Below, one piece after another: positions 28,984-37,967 of a stretch of DNA of 64,000 nucleotides (position 1 is its first letter; each line of letters opens with the position of its first letter). Location of the stretch: assembly GCF_004363305.1 (NCBI RefSeq), contig NZ_SNZA01000001.1, forward strand, positions 336,902 through 400,901, written 5' to 3'. The notes under the pieces were generated by a model. The model was not told the origin of the DNA, ran no database searches, and saw nothing but the letters and a program-made list of their open reading frames with translations. The translations under genes and the position numbers were made by a program. The DNA comes from Marinomonas communis. Its GTDB lineage: Bacteria > Pseudomonadota > Gammaproteobacteria > Pseudomonadales > Marinomonadaceae.

Positions 28984-29002
28984 ATTCACTCCATTTGGAA
29001 AC

Positions 29003-29028
29003 GATCAGAGAGCAGGCGCTCTCTGATC
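29003..29028 (-). terminator. Hairpin downstream of the chemoreceptor gene
   Basis: A perfect 10-bp stem (GATCAGAGAG with CTCTCTGATC, loop CAGGCG) sits 13 bases past the chemoreceptor stop and just upstream of the amidotransferase start. The T-run on the minus strand is weak, so it could also be a processing or attenuation hairpin. Confidence 0.55.
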
Positions 29029-29040
29029 AATGCAGAAAGG

Positions 29041-30708
29041 TTAAACTTTAAAGTAACGGATTTTACTGGTTAATTGAGAAGCAAGCGATGCCAATTGGTC
29101 AGAACGTTCACTGATTGCGGTAATAGACTCGTTAGTACGTTCAGCGATCGCAGAAATAGTATCCACGTTTCGACGAACTTCTGTGGTTACGGCCGCTTGT
29201 TCTTCCGCTGTGGTTGAGATCGAGTCATTCATCGCTCTAATTTGAGAAATTGCCTGACTGATATTAGATAGAGTGGCGCCTTCCTCACGAACCTGACTCA
29301 CTGCATTGCTTGAACGTTCATGACTGTTTTTCATGGCTTCAACGGCTTTGGTTGTGCCTGCTTGAAGCTGTTGGATCATGGTTTCAATTTGTTGAGTCGC
29401 GTTTTGAGTATTTTGCGCTAGATGACGAACCTCATCTGCGACCACTGCAAACCCTCGACCTTGCTCGCCAGCGCGTGCTGCCTCAATGGCAGCATTCAAA
29501 GCCAATAGGTTCGTTTGTTCTGCAATGCCTAAAATTACATTCAGGATGTTATTAATTTCATCCGTGCTCTGTTTAAGGTTCGTGATAGTGTTCGAAGAAG
29601 AGCTAATTTCTTGCGCTAAGGATTCAATGGTTTGAATGGTTGAGTTAACAATGCGCATACTGTCTTCCGCAGCAGATTCAGCAGAGTGGGCGGCATTACT
29701 GGCTTCAGTGGTTGACTCGGATACATGCACTGCGGTGCTCTGGATTTCATGAATTGCATGGGAAATATGACCTGTTTCAGAACGCTGCTCACCAACCATT
29801 TGAGTTGACTCGTCAGTAATTCGGTTTAGATCGTTGGCAGCATTGGTCAATGCATTGCTGGATTCCGCTACGTCTTTGATGATGTCACTCAGTTTATCAA
29901 CTAACTGATCAAAGGCGTTTTCTAGTGCACCAATTTCATCTTTTCTTCCAGTATTGGATTGACGACGAGAAAGCGTGCCGGCTGCAATTTCTTCAGCTCG
30001 AATAACAGCATTGCGAAGCGGTTGGGCGATACCGTTAATGATCATAACGCTAAATAAAATGCCAATAGCCACTAATACACCAGCAAGGCCGATATTGGTG
30101 TAGATGCTTTGATCCAGTTTACTTGCTTGAGAAGACGATACTTGCTGGTTGTAAGCATCAATGGTGGTAATGATTTCTTCCATGCTGGTGTTAATGGACG
30201 TTAATGTCTCATCAGCACTGCGGCGAGCTTTGTTGGCTTGCATCGTTTTAAGCTGCATCCACCAATCGTAAGTTGTGGTGCTGGCTTCTAAGAATTCTAC
30301 TTGTAACGTTTCTAACGTGTTGATCTGCTCGTTCAGCGTCGGTAGTAGGTCGTTTGCAGGCAACGAGTTAAGTGTCGATTTCACCGCTTCTAGGCTGGCT
30401 TTGAGATCGGCTGAGTAGGTCTGAAAGTTATCAGATGATTCTTTAATCAACTCGACACCGTAGCCGCCCATTGATTTGGCGATGGAGACTTGGAAAAAGC
30501 CACGCTCAAACTCAACCGTTTGCTGTAACAGTAACTGTCTTGCTTTCTCAAGGTTTTTAACGAGCTCTAAAGTTTTGCTCGATACGGATTGCAGGTCATG
30601 AGCAACGGATTTGCTGGTAAAGGACGAATTGGCGGCTGTTGCCAATATCGCAATGGTAAAAAGAAATACTAGAGAGAGTATCTTGGTTCGTACGGATAGG
30701 CTGTTCAT
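29041..30708 (-). CDS. Methyl-accepting chemotaxis protein
   Basis: The 555-residue receptor has a first membrane helix (residues about 9-28), a periplasmic helical-bundle ligand domain of about 160 residues, a second helix ([20 protein letters not shown]), a HAMP domain and a long coiled-coil signalling domain with the invariant hairpin tip [20 protein letters not shown] followed by [15 protein letters not shown]. It transmits ligand binding to CheA/CheW. The sensor domain type (four-helix bundle) does not reveal the ligand. No che genes adjoin, which is usual for dispersed receptors. Confidence 0.93.
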   Translation of the reverse strand: MNSLSVRTKILSLVFLFTIAILATAANSSFTSKSVAHDLQSVSSKTLELVKNLEKARQLLLQQTVEFERGFFQVSIAKSMGGYGVELIKESSDNFQTYSADLKASLEAVKSTLNSLPANDLLPTLNEQINTLETLQVEFLEASTTTYDWWMQLKTMQANKARRSADETLTSINTSMEEIITTIDAYNQQVSSSQASKLDQSIYTNIGLAGVLVAIGILFSVMIINGIAQPLRNAVIRAEEIAAGTLSRRQSNTGRKDEIGALENAFDQLVDKLSDIIKDVAESSNALTNAANDLNRITDESTQMVGEQRSETGHISHAIHEIQSTAVHVSESTTEASNAAHSAESAAEDSMRIVNSTIQTIESLAQEISSSSNTITNLKQSTDEINNILNVILGIAEQTNLLALNAAIEAARAGEQGRGFAVVADEVRHLAQNTQNATQQIETMIQQLQAGTTKAVEAMKNSHERSSNAVSQVREEGATLSNISQAISQIRAMNDSISTTAEEQAAVTTEVRRNVDTISAIAERTNESITAISERSDQLASLASQLTSKIRYFKV

Positions 30709-31076
30709 GGGGTCACCCTTATAATCATTTTTATAATCTCTTCACAATTGGGCATCGCAGTTCCTTTGTGATGTGTTTATCTATCCATACTAGCAATATT
30801 AATTCCAGCTTTTCTTTTATTTTCAATATGTTAACTATGGTAAGTTGTAGCTAAGTGTTGCTTTATGTAACTGGTAGCGCCAATGGTGATGCTAGAAGAG
30901 TGCTAACTAGTTATAAAGATTACTTATGAGAGTGGCTAAGAGGGGAAGGAGAGAACTGTGTTACTTCAATTTAGTTCAAGAATGGATGGTTGCAAGCGGA
31001 GTATTGAAGAGATTTGTAATGATGAGAGGTTCACTTTTACCAGACGAACGCGAAAAGTGAACCATTATGGTGCAAT
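30709..31076. other. Intergenic region between chemoreceptor and hisI, with an inverted repeat
   Basis: No gene is supported in these 368 bp. The region contains the chemoreceptor promoter on its left and, at 31028-31063, a perfect 11-bp inverted repeat (GGTTCACTTTT and AAAAGTGAACC, 14-base loop) beyond the hisI stop codon, which may act as its terminator or RNA-stability hairpin. Confidence 0.5.
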
Positions 31077-31481
31077 TTATTTAGGGTCAGAATCAATATG
31101 CACCTTGCCATCTCTCACTTCAAAAAAGAAGCAATCTCGGCGATTAGTGTGGCAAGCTGGGCCTTGCTGATCGACTTGTAATAATATCGCGTCCCCATCG
31201 CAATCGAATGCCATGGAAACTAACTTTTGTCTGTGGCCAGAGCTTTCGCCTTTACGCCAATAGGTTTGACGAGAGCGGGACCAATAGCACACTTGACCTG
31301 TTTCAAGAGATTCACGAATCGATTTTTCGTTCATGTAAGCCAGCATCAGCACTTCTTTTGTATCATGCTGCTGTGCAATCGCCGCAATCAAGCCGTCTTT
31401 GTCAGTTTTTAAATTCGCCATGATCAAATCAAGATCAAGCTCGGTCCCTTTCGGAGACATTTCAAATTCTTTTAAACTCAT
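31077..31481 (-). CDS. hisI: Phosphoribosyl-AMP cyclohydrolase
   Basis: HisI opens the purine ring of PR-AMP, the third step of histidine synthesis. The 134-residue product has VLMLAYMNEKSIRESLETGQVCYWSRSRQTYWRKGESSGH, and the zinc and magnesium site motif FDCDGDAILLQVDQQGPACHTNRRDCF, both diagnostic. It lacks the PRA-PH (HisE) domain, so this is the single-domain form. It is not in a his operon; instead it overlaps the upstream QueD-like gene by the 4 bases ATGA. Confidence 0.93.
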   Translation of the reverse strand: MSLKEFEMSPKGTELDLDLIMANLKTDKDGLIAAIAQQHDTKEVLMLAYMNEKSIRESLETGQVCYWSRSRQTYWRKGESSGHRQKLVSMAFDCDGDAILLQVDQQGPACHTNRRDCFFFEVRDGKVHIDSDPK

Positions 31482-32341
31482 TTGCTTACCTTAAATTCAG
31501 AGATAGCACCTTTGCCAATGCCTTCAAATGCATGAACTTCAATCATGTCATTAGGGTTTTCTTGAGCGAGTTGTTCAGCGATGTGTGCCGATAGAGACTC
31601 TACTGTGGTATCGCATGACAACATGTAAACCTGCTCACTACGAATAATCAGCTCAAATAAACCTTGCTTGGCGACGTAAGTGAAATGATGGTAACGATTT
31701 TGATCTTCTTCAATGATGCCAATAAGGTCATCTTGAGTACCTAGATAAATGTCGTTCCAGCGAGTTGACCAATCTTGTTCAAGCGTACGATCACGTTCCC
31801 CGTTACGGTAAATCTCAATAACGGAACGATGGCCATGAGCAATACGCTGGCAATTACCATCGTGCTTCTTTAGACCATGACTGTACTGGTATTGAGCCTC
31901 AGTAGTGCTCTCTGGGTGGAACTTTACAGATACGGCTTCAAGTTCTGCTGGTAATAGGTCTAAGATCTGCTCTTCTACCCAACGGGCAGCATTTTCTGGC
32001 GTGATATGCTCAACAGGTAAAACAGAAATGGCTTGCGTTGGTGCGTTACATTGAAAACGCTGACCATTTTCATGTTGGAATGAAAAAGCAACTCTGTCGT
32101 CGCTAAGCTCTTCTAGATGAGTCGCAGAATTTTTACCTGGAACAGCCAATGTGTGATCTAAGTGTGCGTCAAGCCACTGCTTGATCATCTTTTTAACAAT
32201 ACTAAAATCGCAGACCATGCTTTCATCGTTTAGCTTCCCTGTTAACACGATATCTGCTTGCCAACTTTCACCTAGCACACCGCGAGTAGGGCAAAAGTAA
32301 GACAAATCAACATGGGTTAGGTTTTTTACAAACAGCTTCAA
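31478..32341 (-). CDS. Two-domain QueD-like 6-carboxytetrahydropterin synthase homologue
   Basis: The 287-residue protein looks like a fused duplication of the QueD/PTPS fold. The N-half keeps the VCDFSIVKKMIKQWLDAHLDHTL segment but its zinc ligand motif is lost (GVLGESW instead of HGH). The C-half has the zinc motif, YSHGLKKHDGNCQRIAHGHRSVIEI, plus DTTVESLSAHIAEQL and IEVHAFEGIGKGA. The two halves thus complement each other. The start is TTG 32341: GAGGG lies 7 bases before it and MKLFVKNLTHVDLSYF is a natural beginning. Pterin or queuosine-related chemistry is inferred from family. It is coupled to hisI. Confidence 0.78.
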   Translation of the reverse strand: MKLFVKNLTHVDLSYFCPTRGVLGESWQADIVLTGKLNDESMVCDFSIVKKMIKQWLDAHLDHTLAVPGKNSATHLEELSDDRVAFSFQHENGQRFQCNAPTQAISVLPVEHITPENAARWVEEQILDLLPAELEAVSVKFHPESTTEAQYQYSHGLKKHDGNCQRIAHGHRSVIEIYRNGERDRTLEQDWSTRWNDIYLGTQDDLIGIIEEDQNRYHHFTYVAKQGLFELIIRSEQVYMLSCDTTVESLSAHIAEQLAQENPNDMIEVHAFEGIGKGAISEFKVSK

Positions 32342-32475
32342 CGAACGGCCCTCAATCAATTATTGCGGGGTATAGTACTAAATGCTAAAGCGTATACCAA
32401 TGGTGAAAGTGTCACATAACGAGAAACCCACATTAAAAAATATTCGCTAAGTGACTGAAAAATATAGATCCTTGG

Positions 32476-32503
32476 TTGCACTTTCAAAAAAGCTACGTAT
32501 AAT
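32476..32503 (+). promoter_or_regulatory. Sigma-70 promoter of the SRP RNA gene
   Basis: TTGCAC (32476-32481) and a perfect TATAAT (32498-32503) are spaced 16 bases apart, about 30 bases before the mature RNA, a strong promoter as expected for a stable RNA. Confidence 0.8.
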
Positions 32504-32533
32504 GCGCTTCCAAGGTCAACGGGCCTCCTTTAT

Positions 32534-32646
32534 GGTGTCTCCGCTGGTCCCCTCGCAACGATAAACCGTTAACCTGGTCAGGTCCGGAAGGAAGCAGCCA
32601 CAGCGGCGGACTCGGGTGCCGAGGTGAGGCTGGTGGAGATGCCACC
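32534..32646 (+). ncRNA. ffs: Signal recognition particle RNA, small (4.5S) type
   Basis: The RNA contains the invariant apical region GGTCAGGTCCGGAAGGAAG (32577-32595) that binds Ffh and forms the GGAA tetraloop. The ends GGTGTCTCC and GGAGATGCC pair, with a G-U, to close a rod of about 113 nt, the same size as E. coli 4.5S RNA. It works with Ffh to target membrane proteins. A strong promoter lies upstream. Confidence 0.93.
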
Positions 32647-32754
32647 TTAATCTCCCCAAAGATTTCCACTCAAGCTAATCATTTAGTTTTTGTAATTCTG
32701 CATCTCTTTTCTTATAAGTTAATCCATCCTTGGATCGAATCTGTCATTGAGTTT

Positions 32755-33417
32755 TTATTTCAAGTAACGACTGATTAACGCTGTCATTTTCATTATTGCC
32801 AAGACCAGTAAGAAAGCTAAAGCAAAGAAGCTCATGCTTTGATTTGTGAAATCCCAGAAATTCATCGTTTGAACCATCAATGCTTTGTTTTTGATATCAA
32901 GTTGTGCAAATGCATAAGCCCCAATATAAACAATGGTTAACCATAAACCCAAAGATAAAAATTTCGGTGTCTCACCAAACTTTCCTTTCCATATCTTCGA
33001 ACGAAGGTAGCCTTTCATTTTGGGGAAGTGTTTACCTATATGAACGCCTATCATAAGCAATAGCCAGTATGCTGAGGCTTGATGCCATTGTTTGATACTA
33101 AAGTCATTAGTGAAAGGGCCAATTGGATTAATAGATCGAGACAGTAGGGTGCTGGTTATTAATAGAAGAATAACCATTAAGATTAGCACCGCATGAGATA
33201 GCAAACGAATGCTTCCCCATCTTTGGCTAGACATGCGCTTAGCAGAGGATGTATACCACTTTCTGTTGATTATGTTGTGGCATAAAACCAATGCCATGAA
33301 AGTAAATCCAACTACCTCATGAAAAACGTTTGTCTGCCAATAGTAGGCTAAAGATGAAATAAGCAGTGCTAGGCCAAAGCAATCTAAGAATAGCTTAACT
33401 GAGAAAGGTGTCTTCAT
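32755..33417 (-). CDS. Membrane cytochrome b-like protein, DUF4405 family
   Basis: The roughly 220-residue protein has about five hydrophobic segments with His residues placed as in membrane cytochrome b proteins (HEVVGFTFMALVLCHN, LLSHAVLILMVIL, WHQASAYWLLLMIGVHIGKHF), so haem b binding is likely. It follows a P460-type cytochrome gene directly; GGAGG precedes both a GTG at 33423 (4 bases) and the ATG at 33417 (10 bases), and the GTG start would overlap the upstream stop. The pair suggests an electron-transfer module in the membrane. The redox partner is not known. Confidence 0.65.
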   Translation of the reverse strand: MKTPFSVKLFLDCFGLALLISSLAYYWQTNVFHEVVGFTFMALVLCHNIINRKWYTSSAKRMSSQRWGSIRLLSHAVLILMVILLLITSTLLSRSINPIGPFTNDFSIKQWHQASAYWLLLMIGVHIGKHFPKMKGYLRSKIWKGKFGETPKFLSLGLWLTIVYIGAYAFAQLDIKNKALMVQTMNFWDFTNQSMSFFALAFLLVLAIMKMTALISRYLK

Positions 33418-33422
33418 CGACA

Positions 33423-33905
33423 CTAATCCTCCCTGCGACGCTCAATGTAAGCTTTTAGATCGCTATAGGTGAACATGTAATTCGCGTTATCGCGACTTTG
33501 ATGGCATGACTGGCAGCGCTCAGTGTTTTCGTTCACATTGATGCTGCCATCTGGCCAATACCATTGAAATTGCCAGTCTGCTGTTTGACGATAAGTTGGG
33601 TAATCGTCGCCCCAGTTGGCGCCTTTTTGCATGACAAAGTAGCGATATATTTCATTGTCACGATAATCCGCCAATATGACTTGGGTGCCATTGGGCATTT
33701 CTTGTCCTTGTTCTATGGCATTCAGCGCTTCCTTGCTGGTTAGCATGTGCTCCGTAATATCACCGCGGTTAACGGTTGTGTAGTGAATGAGAGAGTCAAT
33801 GTTCTTGGGAAACTCAACCCTATTTGGTTCGGCGATGGATGATGCAGCTGACAAGATAAAAAATAGGCTAATACAGGTACGCTGACTGATGGTGAAGTTG
33901 CTCAT
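33423..33905 (-). CDS. Periplasmic cytochrome P460 family protein
   Basis: The 160-residue precursor has a signal peptide (CISLFFILSAASSIAEP), a P460-like beta domain (GTQVILADYRDNEIYRYFVMQKGANWG, WQFQWYWPDGSI) and one haem c motif CQSCH close to the C-terminus. In studied P460 proteins a lysine cross-links to the haem and the protein oxidises hydroxylamine or detoxifies NO; whether that lysine is present here cannot be settled by eye. Its membrane partner gene follows directly. Confidence 0.72.
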   Translation of the reverse strand: MSNFTISQRTCISLFFILSAASSIAEPNRVEFPKNIDSLIHYTTVNRGDITEHMLTSKEALNAIEQGQEMPNGTQVILADYRDNEIYRYFVMQKGANWGDDYPTYRQTADWQFQWYWPDGSINVNENTERCQSCHQSRDNANYMFTYSDLKAYIERRRED

Positions 33906-34149
33906 TTGATGTGCTCATTGTTGAATGAATTTTTCACATTAACAGCCTTAGCCGGAAAGCTTTATTGTCTAAGATAAGTTGCCCTAATGAATAAAACTCA
34001 TGAAACTTTTTGGCGGTAATGAAGTTCGAATAAGTTATTTATTAATGAGATAAATTCATATCTGTTAGCTAAACTAATGAATTATTGCATATTAAAAAGC
34101 TGTTAAAGTGATTGCATTGTTTTATTGATAGGGTTTATCTAGGTCGCTC

Positions 34150-35040
34150 ATGAATCGTAACTACAATGATTTACTTGCCTTTGTCACGGTAGCTAAGGAG
34201 GGGAGTTTCACTAAAGCCGCTGGATTGCTTGGCGTATCACAATCGGCTTTAAGTCACACGGTCAGGGGCTTAGAGGAACGACTCGATGTTCGTTTATTAC
34301 ACAGAACAACTCGTAGTGTGTCTCCCACGACGGCAGGGCAAAAACTACTAGAGTCCATTGCTCCAAGATTAGCTGAGATTGACTACCATCTAGAGATGGT
34401 CAATGAATTTAAGAGTAGGCCCGCAGGAACGTTACGGATTACTGCCGCCGAGCACGCCATGTATGCTTACCTTTGGCCTAAAGTTAAAGCGTTGCTCTTG
34501 GATTACCCTGATATCAACATTGAAATAAGTCTAAACAATAGTTTTGTAGATATTGTTGCGGATCGTTTTGACGCTGGCGTTCGCCTAGGGGAAAGCCTTG
34601 ATCAAGATATGATCGCAGTGCCGATTTCACCACCGCTACGTATGGTGGTTGCAGCATCGCCCCTATATTGGCAACGTCACCCAAAACCCCTTACACCACA
34701 TGATTTAGTGGAACATAATTGCATCAATATTCGTCTGCCTACCCATCAAAAATTGTACGCATGGGAATTTGAAAAAGACGGAAAGCCATTAAATGTGAAT
34801 GTCCGAGGTCAATTGACGATAACCAGTGGGCAAGCGCAAATTGACGCAGCATTAAGTGGTGTTGGAGTGATGTTTTCGCCAGAAGATAAAATCAAAAAGT
34901 ATCTCGACTCAGGTGAATTGGTGTTGGCATTGGATGACTGGTGTCCACCATTCGATGGGTATTACTTATATTACCCTAACCGGCAATTGTCATCGCCTGC
35001 TTTGAAATTACTCATAGAGACCCTTCGATACCAACGTTGA
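34150..35040 (+). CDS. LysR family transcriptional regulator
   Basis: The 296-residue protein has the N-terminal winged helix-turn-helix (LLAFVTVAKEGSFTKAAGLLGVSQSALSHTVRGLEERL, then LLHRTTRSVSPT) and a substrate-binding domain beginning PAGTLRITAAEHAMY, the subgroup close to DsdC/CrgA-type regulators of alcohol or aromatic oxidation genes. It is followed 112 bases later on the same strand by a zinc alcohol dehydrogenase, its likely target. Confidence 0.88.
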   Translation: MNRNYNDLLAFVTVAKEGSFTKAAGLLGVSQSALSHTVRGLEERLDVRLLHRTTRSVSPTTAGQKLLESIAPRLAEIDYHLEMVNEFKSRPAGTLRITAAEHAMYAYLWPKVKALLLDYPDINIEISLNNSFVDIVADRFDAGVRLGESLDQDMIAVPISPPLRMVVAASPLYWQRHPKPLTPHDLVEHNCINIRLPTHQKLYAWEFEKDGKPLNVNVRGQLTITSGQAQIDAALSGVGVMFSPEDKIKKYLDSGELVLALDDWCPPFDGYYLYYPNRQLSSPALKLLIETLRYQR

Positions 35041-35152
35041 GTGATTTATTAAAATATCTCATGAGCCCATGCACTTTTCTGCCGTTCACAGAATAAATCT
35101 TGCTCCTTAGTATGGTTGTACACACAACGACTCAACGATTAAGGAGCAATTC

Positions 35153-36199
35153 ATGCCCAAAACTATCAATGCGATTGGAGTACATTCAGCGCAATCGGAT
35201 ATGACATTTATGTCAATTCAACGCCGCGATTTAAAGCCAACAGATGTCGAAATGGAGATTCTATACTGCGGGATTTGCCATTCAGATTTGCATCAAGTTA
35301 ACAATGATTTTGGTGCGTCACATTATCCGATGGTTCCTGGTCACGAAATAGTAGGGCGAGTGACATCAATCGGCAGCGCAGTCACTCAGTTCAACGTCGG
35401 AGATTATGCTGCCGTGGGCTGTATTGTTGATTCTTGTGGTACTTGTCCAGCCTGCGAACGTGACATGCAACAATTTTGTGAGGGCGGTACAAGCCTTTCA
35501 TTTAATACCCCAGATAAAGAGATGGGCGGCTTTACCTTCGGTGGTTTTTCGAAAACCTATGTATGCAAAGAAGACTACATGCTACACATGCCTGAAAATG
35601 TTGACCTAGCCGCCAGTGCGCCTCTTCTGTGTGCAGGGATTACCGTTTATTCGCCTCTAAAACATTGGAATGCTGGGCCTGGTAAAGTAGTAGGTGTTTT
35701 AGGCATAGGTGGATTAGGACACGTTGCTATTCGCATCGCCAAATCAATGGGAGCGAAAGTCGTTGTATTAACCTCTTCTCCAGCAAAAGTAGAAGATGCG
35801 AAACGCTTGGGTGCGGATGACGCTGTGTTAACCAGTGATACCGAACAAATGGCAGGTTATGCCAGCAAGATTGATCTAGTGATCGATACGGTTTCAGCGA
35901 ACCATGACGTGAACGCTTATCTTAACTTATTAGCCATCGATGGAACGGTTGTGCTGGTTGGCCTTCCTAATGAACCAATAGAAATAGGCGCTTTTAACGT
36001 TGTTAAAGGTCGTCGCAGTTTCTCAGGCTCGAACATTGGTGGCATTGTTGAAACGCAAGAAATGCTAGAGTTTTGCGCTGAACATGGCATCGTTGCTGAC
36101 ATAGAAATGGTTCAGCCCGATCAAGTTAACGAAGCCTTTAAGCGCCTCGAAAAGGGGGATGTGAAATATCGCTTCGTTGTTGATATGAAAGCGCTGTAG
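35153..36199 (+). CDS. Zinc-dependent NAD(P) alcohol/aldehyde dehydrogenase, YahK-like
   Basis: The 348-residue enzyme is a medium-chain dehydrogenase: catalytic zinc ligands in YCGICHSDLHQ and PGHEIVGRV, structural zinc Cys cluster CGTCPACERDMQQFC, and the nucleotide-binding GIGGLGHVAIRIAKSMGAK. The CGICHSD motif and length match the cinnamyl-alcohol-dehydrogenase/YahK group, usually NADPH-dependent aldehyde reductases. AAGGAG is 6-7 bases before the ATG. The transcript ends at the hairpin 36223-36249. Confidence 0.88.
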   Translation: MPKTINAIGVHSAQSDMTFMSIQRRDLKPTDVEMEILYCGICHSDLHQVNNDFGASHYPMVPGHEIVGRVTSIGSAVTQFNVGDYAAVGCIVDSCGTCPACERDMQQFCEGGTSLSFNTPDKEMGGFTFGGFSKTYVCKEDYMLHMPENVDLAASAPLLCAGITVYSPLKHWNAGPGKVVGVLGIGGLGHVAIRIAKSMGAKVVVLTSSPAKVEDAKRLGADDAVLTSDTEQMAGYASKIDLVIDTVSANHDVNAYLNLLAIDGTVVLVGLPNEPIEIGAFNVVKGRRSFSGSNIGGIVETQEMLEFCAEHGIVADIEMVQPDQVNEAFKRLEKGDVKYRFVVDMKAL

Positions 36200-36222
36200 C
36201 TCAAATCGATAAGCAGCTGATG

Positions 36223-36250
36223 AAAAGGTGAAGCGTGGCTTCACCTTTTT
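36223..36250. terminator. Bidirectional intrinsic terminator
   Basis: A perfect 12-bp stem (AAAAGGTGAAGC with GCTTCACCTTTT, loop GTG) between the convergent alcohol dehydrogenase and glucosidase genes, with T-runs on both strands. Confidence 0.85.
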
Positions 36251-36258
36251 ATTTGTGT

Positions 36259-37890
36259 TTAAGAAACAATTTTACCAATGTACACAGAGTTGGCTGGAAG
36301 GATCATTTTATGGTTCTCGTATTCGCCGATCTTTAACCCTTCAGGCATGACGATATTGCGGACCTCATAGCTCAGTGGTGCTGTAAAATGAGCTTGCTCA
36401 CCGCTATTAATGCCAACGATCAGACTTTCTTCTTTGTGCGTTCGCGTAAAGACAAGCACATCGTCGTCACTGAATAAAAACTCAATGTCGCCATCGATCA
36501 AAGCAGGGTGGTGCTTACGGAAGTGTAAGAAGTCACGGTAAGCATGCAGCACGGAATGGCGGTCGCCTTGCTGAACGTTCACGGCAAGTGGTAAATGCGC
36601 TTCACTTACTGGTAGCCAAGTGTTTTCGATTGTAGAAAAACCGCCTTTGCTGTCGTTGGTCCAAGGGAACGGTGTACGGCAACCATCGCGTCCTTTAAAC
36701 TCAGGCCAAAAGTTGATACCAAATGGATCGACCAATTGCTCAAAGGTTAGCTCGGCTTCTGGTAAGCCAAGTTCTTCTCCTTGGTATAAACAGACGCTGC
36801 CGCGAAGCGATAACAGCATTGCCATAAACACTTTACTTTTCGCTGGATTTGCTTTGCCATGATTCCAACGGGAAGCCACGCGCTCCACATCATGGTTGCT
36901 CATGGACCAGCAAGGCCAGCCGGTGCCAAGACCTTCTTCGATGGTACTCATGGTTTTATGGATGTGGGTCATGGTGCTATCGTGGGTTAACAGATCAAAC
37001 GAATAGCACATGTGCAGCTTATCTGTACCTTGGGTGTATTCCGCCATGGTCTTGAGCGAAAAGTCACAACCCACTTCACCGACTGTAGTAGTACCTGGGT
37101 ACTCATCAAGCAATGCCCGTAAACGTTTTAGAAAGGCAATGTTTTCAGGGCGTGATTTATCATAAAGGTGCAATTGGTATCCGTAAGGGTTGTCCAAGCT
37201 CACACCAATACTGCCTTCGACTATCTCTTGTTTTGGCGGATTGTCTCTTAGTTCTAAATCGTGGAAGAAATAGTTAGCGGTATCCAAGCGGAAACCGTCT
37301 ACACCGCGCTCTAGCCAAAAGCGCACACTGTCTAATAACGCATCCACCACATCAGGGTTATGGAAGTTCAAATCAGGCTGGCTATCGAGGAAGTTATGTA
37401 GGTAATACTGACGACGGCGACTGTCCCAATGCCAAGCTGGGCCGCCAAATACCGATAGCCAGTTATTTGGCACTGTGCCATCCGTTTTCGCATCCGCCCA
37501 GACATACCAATCAGCTTTGTCATTATCTCGGCTTGAGCGGGACTCTTTAAACCAAGGATGCTGGTCAGAGCTATGGTTCAGCACCTGATCAATGATCACC
37601 TTAATATTATGCTTGTGAGCATGCTCAATAAGCTCATCAAAGTCTTCTAGTTGGCCAAAGATCGGATCCACATCGCAATAATCCGACACGTCGTAGCCGA
37701 AATCTTTCATTGGCGAGGTAAAGAAAGGCGAAAGCCAAATAGCATCCACTCCAAGGGAGGCAATGTAAGGCATTTTTTCAGTGACGCCTTTTAAGTCGCC
37801 AATTCCGTCTCCGTTTGAATCCATAAAACTGCGCGGATAAATTTGGTAAATCACGGCACCACGCCACCAGTCAGACCCTTGCTTGCTCAT
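36259..37890 (-). CDS. Alpha-glucosidase, glycoside hydrolase family 13
   Basis: The 543-residue cytoplasmic enzyme shows the GH13 conserved regions: DQVLNHSSDQHPWF (region I), GVDGFRLDTANYFFHD (region II with nucleophile Asp), TTVGEVGCD (region III with acid/base Glu) and MSNHDVERVAS (region IV). The N-terminus WWRGAVIYQIYPRSFMDSNGDGIGDLKG is typical of oligo-1,6-glucosidase/alpha-glucosidase. GGAGT precedes the start. It stands alone; sugar transport genes are not adjacent, so the preferred glucoside is unknown. Confidence 0.9.
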   Translation of the reverse strand: MSKQGSDWWRGAVIYQIYPRSFMDSNGDGIGDLKGVTEKMPYIASLGVDAIWLSPFFTSPMKDFGYDVSDYCDVDPIFGQLEDFDELIEHAHKHNIKVIIDQVLNHSSDQHPWFKESRSSRDNDKADWYVWADAKTDGTVPNNWLSVFGGPAWHWDSRRRQYYLHNFLDSQPDLNFHNPDVVDALLDSVRFWLERGVDGFRLDTANYFFHDLELRDNPPKQEIVEGSIGVSLDNPYGYQLHLYDKSRPENIAFLKRLRALLDEYPGTTTVGEVGCDFSLKTMAEYTQGTDKLHMCYSFDLLTHDSTMTHIHKTMSTIEEGLGTGWPCWSMSNHDVERVASRWNHGKANPAKSKVFMAMLLSLRGSVCLYQGEELGLPEAELTFEQLVDPFGINFWPEFKGRDGCRTPFPWTNDSKGGFSTIENTWLPVSEAHLPLAVNVQQGDRHSVLHAYRDFLHFRKHHPALIDGDIEFLFSDDDVLVFTRTHKEESLIVGINSGEQAHFTAPLSYEVRNIVMPEGLKIGEYENHKMILPANSVYIGKIVS

Positions 37891-37967
37891 CTTGGACTCC
37901 TTTATCTAGACGACTCTCTTTAACCTAGCATTTATTTATCACAACGCATGTGATTTAAACGTGTATA

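Noticed and set aside
30958-31170. Small plus-strand frame overlapping the hisI 3' end
   Set aside because: Covers the 3' inverted repeat, lacks a ribosome site and any family resemblance.
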